DNA of 64,000 nucleotides. It comes from Diphasiastrum complanatum (lineage: Eukaryota > Streptophyta > Lycopodiopsida > Lycopodiales > Lycopodiaceae). The stretch is taken from contig CM055106.1 in the NCBI GenBank assembly GCA_029204225.1, positions 14,882,393-14,946,392 on the forward strand. The letters are read 5' to 3'. The position numbers and the translations under genes are program-made. How positions within the stretch are numbered: the first letter of the stretch is position 1; each line of letters starts with the position of its first letter. Shown here one piece after another: positions 1 to 10,272 of this stretch. The notes beneath the pieces are model-generated. The model did not search any database and was not told the DNA's origin. It was given only the letters and a program-made list of their open reading frames with translations.

Positions 1-2806
1 GTAAGATTAAGCTTTGCAAATGATCAGTCTAAGCTACTTTCTAAAGTCCTGTATGTACCAAATTTGTCTACAAATCTGCTCTTTGTAAGCAGAATCACAG
101 ATCTAGGACATAAAGTAGAATTCTAATGTGATCAGTGCAAAGTAGTTGATAGGACAGGCAAGATCCTAGCACTCGGAAATATGCATGGATACTTGTATGA
201 ATCAAGTCATTGCTTTTTTGCCTCTAGTCAGGTGCTCATACTTCTATTCATGCAAATAAAAGTTTACTTTGGCATTACAGACTTGGTCACTTGAATCATG
301 CTACTGTGCAACAAATGTCTAGGCAATCTATTGTTCTTGATCTTGACTATCCTCATAATAAAGTCCAAGTTACCTGTCTGTCAAGACTGTCTAGTTGGTA
401 AACAGACTAGGAAACCATTTAAATCAAGCCATCAGCATATTGCTAGAGGATTGTTAGACATTGTACATTCAGACATTTGTGGCCCGATGAAAAATCCTTC
501 GTTGAAGGATGCAAAGTATTTTATAACTTTTATTAATGAATTTTCTAGAAGGACTATGGTGTATTTTATGAAGAAGAAATCAAAAGCCTTCAACTGCTTC
601 AAAATCTTCAAGGAGCGTGCAAAAAAGGAGATTGGACAGATGATCAAAGCTCTAAGGCTAGACAACGGTGGAGAATATATCTCTATCAAGTTTAAGGAGT
701 ACTGCCAAAGCCAAGGCATTGAGTAGCAATTCATCACTCCTTATAGTCCTCAGTCTAATGGCTTAGCCGAGAGGAAGAACCGTACCCTAGCCAAATCTAT
801 GCTAGCACATGCTTCGCTGTCCAAGAGATTTTGGGCCGAAGCTGTCTCCATTGCAGCTTACGTCTAGAATAGATGTTTGACTAAGGCCCTCTAAGGCAAG
901 ACACCCCATGAGGTGTGGACAGGCTCTAAGCCTCTGTGAAGAACCTAAGAGTATTTGGGTGCGTTGCCTATGCGCAGATCCCAAAAGACACGAGAAAAAA
1001 ATTGGACTTCCAAGGTCTCAAGACCATCCTTATTGGATATACTTCATCTGATAATACATACAAGCTGTATGATCCTGATACCCAACAAACTGTGTATAGC
1101 TGGGATACAGTGTTTATTGAGGATCAATTTGTTGACCTCAAAGGCAAGGATATTGCTCCAGGAGGACCTTCATCACCTGCCATTGACATGATAGTCCGAG
1201 CCTCTCTCTTGATATGGGAACTGACTATAGTCAAAGAGGCACTCAGCAAAGCAGACTCCGATCTTTGGAGAGAAGCTATGGATAGAGAGTATTCCTCTCT
1301 GATCAAGAACTAGACATGGTCATTAGTTGAAGCTCCTATTGGCTGCAATATCATTACTTGCAAATGGATCTTTAAGATCAAATACAATGCCAACGAAACA
1401 ATTGATCGAAGGAAGACAAGACTGGTGGCACGAGAATTCACTCAGATCCTGAACGTCGACTACAGCGAGACTTTCAGTCCAGTAGTCAAACATTCATCGA
1501 TCTGAATGCTCTTGTCTTATGTTGCAACTGCCAACCTCGAAGTACATCAACTTGATGTACAAACAGCTTATCTGAATGGAGTTATACAAGAAGATATCTA
1601 CATGATCCAGCCCAAAGGATACATTTTGAAAGGTATGAGAAATCATGTCTGTAAACTCCACAAAGCACTGTACGGCTTGAAACAGTCCACCAAAGCTTGG
1701 TTTCAGAGGACTAATACATTCCTCATTGAACAAGGATTTAAACCAAGCACTGCTGATTGCAACGTCTATTCCAAGTCAGTGCAACAATCCTTCATTATCA
1801 TCACCTTATACGTGGATGATACGTTGCTCTTTAGCAACAATACCAATTTGGTCAAGGATTCCAAGCAGATGCTATTTCCGGAGTTCAACATGATTGATCT
1901 GGACGAAGCTCACTTCTGTTTGGGCACTCAAATCCACAGAGACAAAGCGAAACGACTGATTTACATCACTCAACAAAGGTATCTTCACAATGTTTTTAAT
2001 AGATACAATCTAATGAATTGTAGATTAGCTCACTCACCAATGGATCCAGACCTGCATTTGTCAAATGACCAATGTCCCTAGACCAAGAAGAAAGAGGAGC
2101 AGATGAGAGAGTATCCTTATCGATTGATACTGGGACCTCTCATGTACGCAACGGTCTGTACAAGACCAGATATCTCTTTTGTAGTAAGCTCACTCAGCCA
2201 ATATATGGCTAATACTGGATTTACTCATTGGAAGGCTCTCATAAGAGTCATGAGGTATATTTGAGCTACCATGGACCAGTACCTCTGCTATGGAGATGTC
2301 AGCAATGACAATCTTCGTCAGCTTAGTGGGTATTTTGATGCAAGTTGGGGAGGAGATGTAGACAATCGTAAGTTCACATTTGGATTTACATTATTCTTCA
2401 ATGACGGTCCTATTTCATAGAACAGTCGTAAGCAAACCTCTATCGCACTTTCTTCTACTAAATCAGAATACATTGTTGCTTCTCAATCTATTAAGGAAGC
2501 ATTTTGGTTGAAAAAGTTATTGTCAGACGTTAATCTGCATTAGTATAGCCTTGCAATTTCATTCTGTGCCAATCAGAGTGCTATTGCCTTCTCGGCCAAC
2601 CCTAGATTTCACACTAGGAGTAAGCACATTGAAATCAGATATCACTACATCAGGGGCAAGGTTCTCAACAAGGAGGTAAGCTTAACATACTATAGAACAC
2701 ATGACATGGTTGTAGATATATTCACGAAAGCATTAAGTGTTAATGTACACAACAAATTTTGTGCATTGCTTAGTCTGAAGATCAAGGCATTCACAGATCC
2801 AAATTA
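1..2806 (+). pseudogene. Ty1/Copia pol polyprotein, decayed, 5' part outside window
   Basis: This is the pol region of a Copia LTR retrotransposon (integrase, reverse transcriptase, RNase H) acting in the virus-like particle and nucleus. Domains in order: end of protease/GAG-pre-integrase (VLYVPNLSTNLL near 50-90; zinc CQDC near 388), integrase core 430-830 with HSDICGP, LRLDNGGEY and LAERKNR carrying the D, D and E residues, integrase-RT linker 936-1310, RT about 1320-2240 with LDVQTAYLNG and the catalytic YVDDTLLF near 1810, RNase H about 2320-2760 with SSTKSEY and NPRFHTRSKHIEIRYH. About a dozen in-frame stops (for example 724, 866, 1312, 2079) and one shift near 930 interrupt an otherwise continuous frame, so this is a dead but recent-looking copy. 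Assignment to Copia rests on the order integrase before RT. High confidence for family, none for function today. Confidence 0.95.
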
Positions 2807-2814
2807 AGGGGGGG
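2804..2814 (+). promoter_or_regulatory. Polypurine tract of the Copia element
   Basis: The purine run TTAAGGGGGGG lies directly before the TGTTGG start of the 3' LTR, the position where plus-strand DNA synthesis is primed in LTR retroelements. Confidence 0.85.
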
Positions 2815-3973
2815 TGTTGGATTTATCTCCTCTACTCTCCTAAATCCCATTTTAATTTGCCCCCATTCATGCTGTATTTTTAATCATGTTGTCACGCAGT
2901 CTGCATATTTACATGTAAACTCTCACAGGCGACCAAAACGCGACACTATGTTTTTACACTTGTTTTGTGACAGGCAAAAAAGACGACACTGCCTTACAAA
3001 ATGCCAAGTGCCCTGGGAAGCAAAGGCACCCTGTCATCAAATCGTAAGGCATTTCGTCAGAGTGACGCATTTTTTGCATCTTCACCAACGTTCACTTCAG
3101 CAAAGGCTGACGTCGCACCCTTTTCACGCTCACCCCATGCAACTACGCTAACAGACTTGACAACGATTGCAGCCACCCACGATCTCCTACAGACAACACA
3201 TCCACTTTGTACTTTCTTCATCTGCACATGTAACACTGTGTATATATACTGAATACCATTTTCATATTCAGTTTGGTTAAGAGATTGATTGAGAGAAATC
3301 AAGAACAAGTGTGTGTAAAATTTAGCATCAGAAGCTTATCTGAGATAGATGAAGTAGATGCCTTGTGCATTGATTCTTTATTGTCAATAATAGGTTTCAT
3401 TTCTTTACAGATTGAATTAGCTTTGTAGGGCACGCGGTTTCGTCCACTATCGTCTTATGCTCTACCGCATTATTGACATGTATATTTTGCTATACTTAGT
3501 CTGATAATAGCTGTTTGTTCTACGTTCAGATCTGTGTCAATATTGCTATGCTTATTTTCATTTTGTCTGACTTTCTTGTTGCTCACTCTGGTAATCAGTC
3601 CTTAGCGAGTCATTATTAGTCTAGCTATTGGCGGCTAATATTTAGTATTGCCTTTCGCAAATCATTCGCGACTGATTATCAATTGAACTCAGTCTAGCTC
3701 TTTGTGAATCATTCACGACAGGTAATTTGTCTATCTGTTCACGACAAATTATTCTTTTGGTGTTTTATTAACGTTTGGCTACGTAATCAGAACGACCATG
3801 ATTTCTATTACTAACATTCTGTTCGTTTTTGATAGGCGTAGTCATGCTTAGGAAAAGAGTCATATAGCTCATTCTGTTGCGCACGAACACTTTCCGTTCG
3901 AGTTCGTTTCTTGTTCGCTTCTTTTTCGAGCTATTTTCGTTTCTCACACATGACACACCCTCTTTCTCCAACA
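2815..3973 (+). repeat. 3' LTR of the + strand Copia element (1159 bp)
   Basis: The LTR begins TGTTGGA immediately after the polypurine tract and ends TCCAACA, a perfect 7-bp inverted terminus. A TATA-like stretch (GTATATATACTG near 3239) is in the right place for the LTR promoter, so the R region probably starts about 3265-3275. The last third has iterated CATTCGCGAC / CATTCACGAC / GTTCACGAC motifs (3665-3750) and a CGTTCGAGTTCGTTTC-type stretch (3895-3945). The end is supported because the sequence resumes, right after CCAACA, inside another Copia integrase reading frame. The short open frames within it (near 3001-3252 and 3911-4093) are not genes. Confidence 0.85.
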
Positions 3974-4762
3974 AAATTAGCACAAGTAATTGCCTCACCC
4001 CAAAATGGTTTTGGTAGAGAAGCATCTGGCCTTAAGGCTAAAGCACACTCACAAAGAAATCTATTTTTTCTCTCAACCACTCCATTTTGTTGAGGGGTAT
4101 AAGGACAAGATAACTCCCTCTTAATGCCATTAGAATTACAAAACTCTATCATTCTATTGGAGATATACTCTCCTCTAGTATCACATCTCAATACCTTAAT
4201 CTTGGTATTAAGTTGATTTTCCACTAGATTTCGAATTTTACAAATGGATCAAACACCAAACTTTTGGAAGAGAAAAGGTAAATCCAAGCATATCTTGAAT
4301 GATCATCTATAAAAGATACATAATAAGCTATGCACATCCAAATATATGATCTCAAGAGGAGTGTTTGCTCTTGTGGTGGATCTTGAAAAAGGAAGCTTAT
4401 GAGCATTTGAGAGGCTACAAGCCTCACAATGCTTACCACATCTTGACAAATGCTTGGGGAGGCCGAGTGCAAGCCCCTTTGCACACAGATTCCATTGATT
4501 TGAAGTTGGAGTGTCCCAACCTTTTGTGCCATAGCTCCACTTTGGTGATCTCCTCCTTTTCCATGTTTACACTCTCAATTGCAACATTAGCATCTAATTT
4601 AAACAATATAAATTGTTTAAGTACTTTAGCTATGCAATCATCATTCTTAAAGATGGAACAAACTCCATGCTTAGATTGTACATCAAGGCCATTATCCATC
4701 AATTGGCCCACACTCAACAAATTCTTAGTGATAGATGGTACATAAAGGACATTTTTAAACAA
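3974..4762 (-). pseudogene. Copia GAG-pre-integrase/integrase fragment (older host element)
   Basis: Read on the minus strand from 4762, the fragment gives VLYVPSITKNLLSVGQL (end of protease domain), LWHKRLGHSNFKSME (GAG-pre-integrase zinc region), FIDDHSRYAWIY, VLRCDTRGEYIS and NGVVERKNR (integrase core with second D and the E). The first catalytic aspartate region (usually H-D-L-C-G-P) is damaged. At least two frame changes separate the pieces. The frame is cut at AATTTT by the 3' LTR ending at 3973, so this element was present before the + strand Copia inserted. At the other end, 4762/4763, it abuts an unrelated + strand Copia fragment. Confidence 0.85.
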
Positions 4763-6430
4763 CAGAACTTAGTACAAGATAAGCTTTCAATAGCAAATCC
4801 GATACTCCCTGTAAAAGCTATATTTCCAGCAACCATGTTAGAAGTTCATTTCAGATCCAGAATGTACTTCTAGAAATTTGCTAGATCTTGTACACATGGA
4901 CATTTGTGGTTCTATGCAGACTATTTTCATAGGGGGAGCTGTCTATTTGTTGACTATTATTGATGACTTCTCGAAGTTATGCAACATATTTCTTGAAGAA
5001 CAAATCCGATACTCTCAAGTTTTTCATGTAGTTCAAGGCATCATCAGAAAAATAGACCCAGAGAAGAATCAAAGCTCCATACTCTGATGCATAGGGAGTA
5101 TTTATCTCCAACAAATTCAAAGACTTCTGCAAGGCAACCCGAACACAACAACATTTTACAACAAGCTCAATGGTGTAGCTAAATGGAAGACTCATTCACT
5201 CATTGAAAGTGCAAGGAGCATGCTGGCCCATGCATCTCTTCCAAAGAAGTTTTGGACAAAAGTTGTTACTACAGCAGCCTACCCTCAAAATCGATCCATT
5301 TCAGAGGCTTTAATGGCAAAACACCTTATCAGGTGTGGACATGATCGAAGCCATCACTCAACCATATCAGAGTGTTTGGATGTTTTGCTTTCAGTCAGAT
5401 CACTGTTGATCTCTAGAAAATCTGACCCAAGGATCGAACAGTCAAAATTAGATCCAGGGTCGAAAATTCCAAAGTTTGACCCAAGGGTCTGATAGTAGAA
5501 GATTGATTTTTATTGGCTATTCCTCGGACCATTGGACATACAAGCTCTTCAATCTGGACTCTCTGAAGACCTTCATGAAAAGAGATGTCACTTTATTGGA
5601 AGATCAATTTTTTGATCTCAAGGGAAAAGCTATTGCAAAATTCGACCCAAAGGTCGAACAGCCAAAATCCGGCCCAAGGGTTGAAATTCCAAAATTTGAT
5701 ACTAACTCGGAAAATGAGTTAGAAACTCAACAGATCGAACAACATCGAATGATTGAATTTCATCATAGAAGATTAAATCGATCCAAGCAGCTTCCATCCC
5801 TTTTCATGAATAGTTCGGCCTACTACTTTGTGCGGGAACTCAACACTATTTTAGAGGCAGAGTCATCCATTGATGCTGACCAGTGCAAGGCAGAAGATGA
5901 CACCAACCTTGTAGTTCAAAACGAGAATGATTTCTATCCAATATTGGCAGACTCAAATATTTATTTCAAGTCTGTATCAGATCTTTCCATTATCACTACT
6001 CATTATGTAGATGATATTTTACTATTTAGTAACAATATGAAGTCAATGAAGGATCTGAAATGCATGTTAGCACTGGAGTACATTTTTTTAATCTGACTCA
6101 ACAGACTGATTTCCATCAGTCAACAAAAATCCGACCCATCAGTCAAGATTCTCAAAGGCTATATAGATGTAGATTGGGCAGAAAGTATCGACACCAGAAT
6201 AGCGATTTACAGCTACCACAAATGCTACAAAGGAGACAATTTGACTGAGGAACCTGCTTGCAGATATTAAATTTCTCCAATCACAGCCGACATTCATCTA
6301 TTGTAACAACCAAATCACAAGGGTAATTTCTTTGGTTTAGTCTAGGACAGAGTTATAGACAACATTACTTCACCAAGGAGCACCACCTCAGATTCAACAA
6401 TTTTATGCTCAATTCTAATTCCATTAGGTA
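4763..6430 (+). pseudogene. Copia fragment A (GACCC family): integrase, linker, RT and RNase H remnants
   Basis: The fragment starts abruptly with QNLVQDK, in the zinc-finger region, then has LDLVHMDICGSM (integrase first D), LTIIDDFSK, ARSMLAHASLPKKFW (integrase C-terminal part near 5215), the linker FIGYSSDHWTYKLFN and LLEDQFFDLKGKAIAKFD, and a compressed RT that retains HYVDDILLFSNN near 6003. Scattered RNase H traces (AES...SYHKCYKGDN near 6170; FIYCNNQ near 6295) follow. The middle of integrase and most of RT are deleted. The frame shifts at about 5480, inside the GACCC repeats. It is homologous to fragment B at 7050-8290 but in the opposite orientation. Confidence 0.85.
5425..5710 (+). 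repeat. Iterated GACCCAAGGGTCGAA motifs inside the Copia linker
   Basis: The segments 5428-5495 and 5641-5700 contain repeated GACCCAAGGATCGAACAG / GACCCAAGGGTC / GACCCAAAGGTCGAACAG units, translated as DPR(I/V)EQSK-like repeats. The unit is almost palindromic (GACCC-AA-GGGTC). Related units occur in several LTRs of this window. Confidence 0.8.
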
Positions 6431-6439
6431 ATGAGCATC

Positions 6440-7045
6440 CTAAGAAATCTGTATATACTTATTTTTGAGAAACACAAAAATTATCAAGGATGGAATTTTC
6501 AACGGATCAAAAAATTCAGGATCGAATTTATTCGACCCAAGCATATTTTTCGACCCAATGTCATGCAATAGGACAACAACTAAGTGGAGACAAAAATGTA
6601 TTCTGATTAATATCCATAAGGAGCGCAATCACATGAAGTAAAAACTTCAATTGGCTACAGAGAGAGAAATATGATCGTTGTGTGTGATAACACATGCAAC
6701 AGAACTATCTGAATGAGTTGGTAGAAACCATTATCAGATGTTTTGGATATCTAAAGATCAGAAGAAATTTTCTGATGAAGATTCTAGGATTAGATATACT
6801 GCAAATATCTACAACTAACTCGCATTGAATGTTATCTTCTATATTAATTACAACTGCCTTGTAATTTTAAATACATGTATAACGTAGGCGGACTGTCAAC
6901 GGGAAGTTGTTGGGACGGATTTTTGATAGATAGTATCAAAATTTACTATGGGTCAGATTTTATACAAAGGATCGAAAAATTTACACTGGCTCAAAAATAT
7001 GTTGAGGGTCGAATTTTTCGGGGTCGAAAAAACAAGACCTGAACA
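6440..7045 (-). repeat. LTR relic of the GACCC Copia family
   Basis: By eye this matches the LTR at 53159-53843 in the same orientation: TCTGATTAATATC (6600), TTTTCTGATGAA (6768), a promoter-like TAATTTTAAATACATG, GTAGGCGGACTGTCAACGGGAAGTTGTTGGGACGGATTTT-type end region, then GGGTCGAATTTTTCGGGGTCGAA-like repeats. The ends are unclear, so the limits are approximate. It lies between two oppositely oriented fragments of the same family. Confidence 0.6.
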
Positions 7046-7049
7046 AGTT

Positions 7050-8290
7050 CGAATAATTCAATTTGGTGAGATTCTGGCTCATTTTTAGAGTTAGTATCGA
7101 TTTTTTGATTTTTGATCCTTGGGCCAGATTTTGCATGTTTGACCCTTGGGTTGGAATTTGTTGTAGCTTTTTTTTTTGTGGTTGAAAACTTCCAGAAAAA
7201 TGACATTTATGCTCGTGAATGCTTTCTGAGTGTCCAAGTTGTAGAACTTGTATGCCTTCTGATCTGGAGAGTAGCCAATAAAGATTGATCTGTTGTTATC
7301 AACCCTTGAATCGGATTTTGATTGGCCAACCTTGATTTTGACTATTCGATCCTTGGGTCGAATTTTGTTGTAGATCAACAGAGACCTGATTGAAAGCTTT
7401 GCATCCAAACACTCTAATATTTGTGAGTGATGGCTTCGATCATTTCCAAATTTGATAAGGTGTCTTGCCATTCAGGGCCGTTGTAATGGATCAGTTTTGT
7501 AGATAGGTTGCTGTAGTAACAGCTTCTACGTAGAATTTCTTTGGAAGTGAGGCATGGGCCAACATGCTCTTGGCACTTGCAATGAGTGTCTAATTCTTCC
7601 TTTCAGCTAAGCCATTGGACTGAGGTGAGTAGCTGCTTGTATGTTGTAGTTGTATTTCGTTGGCCTTCAATAGACTTTGAACTCGGTGGAGATAAATATT
7701 CCCCCTCCATTAGAGTGTAGAGTTTTGATTCTTCTCTAGATCAAATGATGCTTTGAACTGCTTGAAGAGTTTAAAGGTATCGTATTTTTCCTTCAAGACA
7801 CAATCCTCCGAGAGAAGTCATCAATAAAAGTCAAAAAGTAGACAGCTCCCCCTATGGAAACAATATGCATAGGGCCACAAATGTCCATGTGTATAAGCTC
7901 TAGCAAATTTCTAGAAGTATGGACTGTATCGAAAATTGTAGGACTTCTAGCATGCTTCTGATTATACAGTTTTTGCATGGAATATCGAATTTGCTCATTG
8001 AAGGCAGATCTTGTACTAAATTTTGTTTGGACATTTGTTGAATACTTTTACAATTGTAATGGCCTAATCTGAAATGCAAAGGCATATCAGCTGATTCAGA
8101 AGTGGAAGTGTAGAGAGCTTGACAATTAGAAGAATTGTAGTGGCTGATTTTATTAAGATTGCCACTTCTTCTCTTGAAAGCTAGAACTTTCCGGGATTTG
8201 TCAAAAATGGTGCAGCCTTGTGTATCAAATTTGACCTTTCGACTCAAATCTATAATTCTGCTAACTGAGAGCAAATTTTTGATTTGGAAC
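7050..8290 (-). pseudogene. Copia fragment B (GACCC family): GAG-pre-integrase, integrase, linker
   Basis: Minus-strand order from 8290: NLLSVSRIIDLSRKV (end of protease region), HFRLGHYNCKSIQQM (zinc-binding histidines), SKFDIPCKNC (CX2C), LLELIHMDICGPM (integrase first D), GGAVYFLTFIDDFSRR, then after a frame break ARHLIKFGNDRSHHS and the linker FIGYSPDQKAYKFYNLD with DPR/GQSKSD-like GACCC repeats (7082-7160, 7305-7360). RT and RNase H are missing; the frame ends against the LTR relic near 7050. It is the same family as fragment A. The integrase D-D-E core is incomplete because several frames are broken around 7500-7790. Confidence 0.85.
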
Positions 8291-9529
8291 GTGGAGAATG
8301 TTGGTCAGCAACTTGACTTCACCCCTCTAAAATTCGACCATAACTGTTTCTTCACCCTCAATAGTATGTTTTCAGTTGTTACCAAGTTGTACAATTTGAG
8401 TTGGGACCATTTCAAGAGTCTATTAGCTACTAATTATTAACGTGTCTAGCCACTTTGAGGGTGGGCTAGGAGCTCTTTCCGTCTTGATATTCTACACTTA
8501 TTTTTGTAGAATTCACTATGTTTTGGGGTTTGTCAATTGTTTTATAGCTTATTTTTGCTCAAATTTAGCCTGATTTTTGTCATAAAATTTTTGATTAACA
8601 TTGGCAACCTCCACTGGGTAGTATGGTCCCCATACGCCAGACACAATATCTATGGTTTTTGATTTTATAATGATTTTTTGTCTTGGATTGGCACCCTTAA
8701 GAGGGGTGATGCTAACTATTTGCCATTTTGTTGTCCGATTATTAGTGATAGCAGATGCACTAGTGTTGGTGAGTATTCTTTACAACTTCAGTCTTTTGAA
8801 CTTGGTTCTTCTCTATCTGCAAAACAAAAATCACGTGCCTCTATTCTAGCATATGCACCCTTTTCTTGACAGGTAATGACAATATGCCCATTTCTCAGTT
8901 CCATGCAGATGCAATAGTTCATAGATATGGAAATGGATGCAATCTCAAGAGTGTGTCTAATGTGCAAAGACTGTGTGTATGCATGATAAGTTTTTGGTAC
9001 AATTCCAGTTACTTGACTGCATTATAGTTCGATTCTCGTGATGCAGATGGATAATTATAATGATCGCCAAGTGAAGATCTTCAAGAATCCTGTCACATGC
9101 AAACCAAAAGGATACATGTGGAGCATAAACCACTCAACCAACATGAAGAGGCTAGTCAATACCCTAACCCTTCACACCCAAGCCACAATGAATGAATACA
9201 AGAGAGGAGAGGAAACCTGGCTCAAGAATCTGAAATTCCAATAGGGAGATGGGCGAGTTTCCATGGTATTCTTTCCAAGCGGAGAGAATATTTCTCTTAG
9301 GATCCTCATGCAACCTAAATTAAGCTATTGACCTCCTATTCTTGCATTAAAATAGTCATTCACCATACAAGTGCTCCTATGTCCAATTATAGGTCTCAGC
9401 CCTCGTATGATTATTATATACTTGTAACGACCACGTCCGGAATGACGTAGCATAACTAATAATCACATACAACTTGAGTGATCGACCATCCACGTTAGGA
9501 ATTATTCTGATTCCCTTATATAGGACATG
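8291..9529. other. No recognisable gene
   Basis: Short open frames (8652-8869, 9038-9244) have no motif I recognise and no coding context. The stretch probably consists of old transposon or intergenic DNA. One TAACTATTTGCCATTTTG-type stretch suggests translated remnants, but no assignment is possible. Confidence 0.5.
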
Positions 9530-9743
9530 GACATAACTACACTAATGAGATTTTTGGTTAGTCTAGGTACATAAAGTACATCATGCAAACAAAAAGATTT
9601 TGATGATGATGCATACAGTGGAATACTACCTATTCCTTCAATTCTACACTCTACATCATTAACAGTATAGATCAGTCTTTTTGCACCTAGGTATGGCATG
9701 AGACTTGTGAAAGAGTTTCTAGAACTAGACATATGGGAACTAG
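9530..9743 (-). pseudogene. Copia protease-region fragment
   Basis: The minus-strand frame contains MPYLGAKRLIYTVNDVE, GIGSIPLY and HDVLYVPRLTKNLISV, the typical C-terminal part of a Copia gag-protease domain just before GAG-pre-integrase. The frame is cut at 9743 by the LTR of the 9744-15238 element and loses the pattern below 9530. It serves as the host sequence of that insertion. Confidence 0.85.
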
Positions 9744-10257
9744 TGTTATGTCCATGACCAGTAAGTATGATTCAGTATACTCCTAGTCTTGGATACATGG
9801 TACTCCAGTAAATCAAGATGTTAGTTATGCCATATTGGATGTGACCCGAAAGTAACTAATATCCTTGTGAGGCCCAGAACACACTAAATGGAGTTTAGAC
9901 AAGGTATGAGACAGTGTATGCATGTGTGAGTTATCAATAGCAATTCTATGAATAGTTGGTCCATGCATAGGACTCTACTGTAGGTGAATCTATGTATAGG
10001 GAACTTAGGGCTATGCATGGCTATGTGCCCAGGATGCTTATGGCTCTATAAGAAGAGGCCAAACTCGCCCTACTCCTCATTATGATCGTGGATTCATTGC
10101 CAGGATTTCACTCTAAATTCATGCCTCTTGTTCCTTGGCCTGGGGGTGAAGCTTCTAGAGTTGATTGGTTGCTTCTACTTGGTTGGGTGGTTGCTCCATA
10201 GTGTGTTTTCCATTGTGTGTTATCTTGTAAGCAGGATCTCAAGGAGCTTTCCTTACA
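9744..10257 (+). repeat. 5' LTR of the LARD-like element (514 bp)
   Basis: It starts TGTTATGTCC, ends TTACA one base before the PBS, and shares its first 89 bp with 15150-15238 (three differences). GCTCTATAAGAAGAGG near 10042 is a likely TATA box of the LTR promoter. Confidence 0.85.
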
Positions 10258-10258
10258 G

Positions 10259-10272
10259 TGGTATCAGAGCAA
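10259..10272 (+). promoter_or_regulatory. Primer binding site, initiator-Met tRNA type
   Basis: TGGTATCAGAGCAAG lies one base after the 5' LTR end. TGGTATCAGAGC is the usual plant LTR-element sequence complementary to the 3' end of initiator tRNA-Met. Confidence 0.9.

Noticed and set aside
3001-3252. 83-codon frame
   Set aside because: Lies entirely in the Copia 3' LTR and overlaps frames on both strands.
8652-8869. Two overlapping frames of 63-65 codons
   Set aside because: No motif and overlapping different frames; no coding context.
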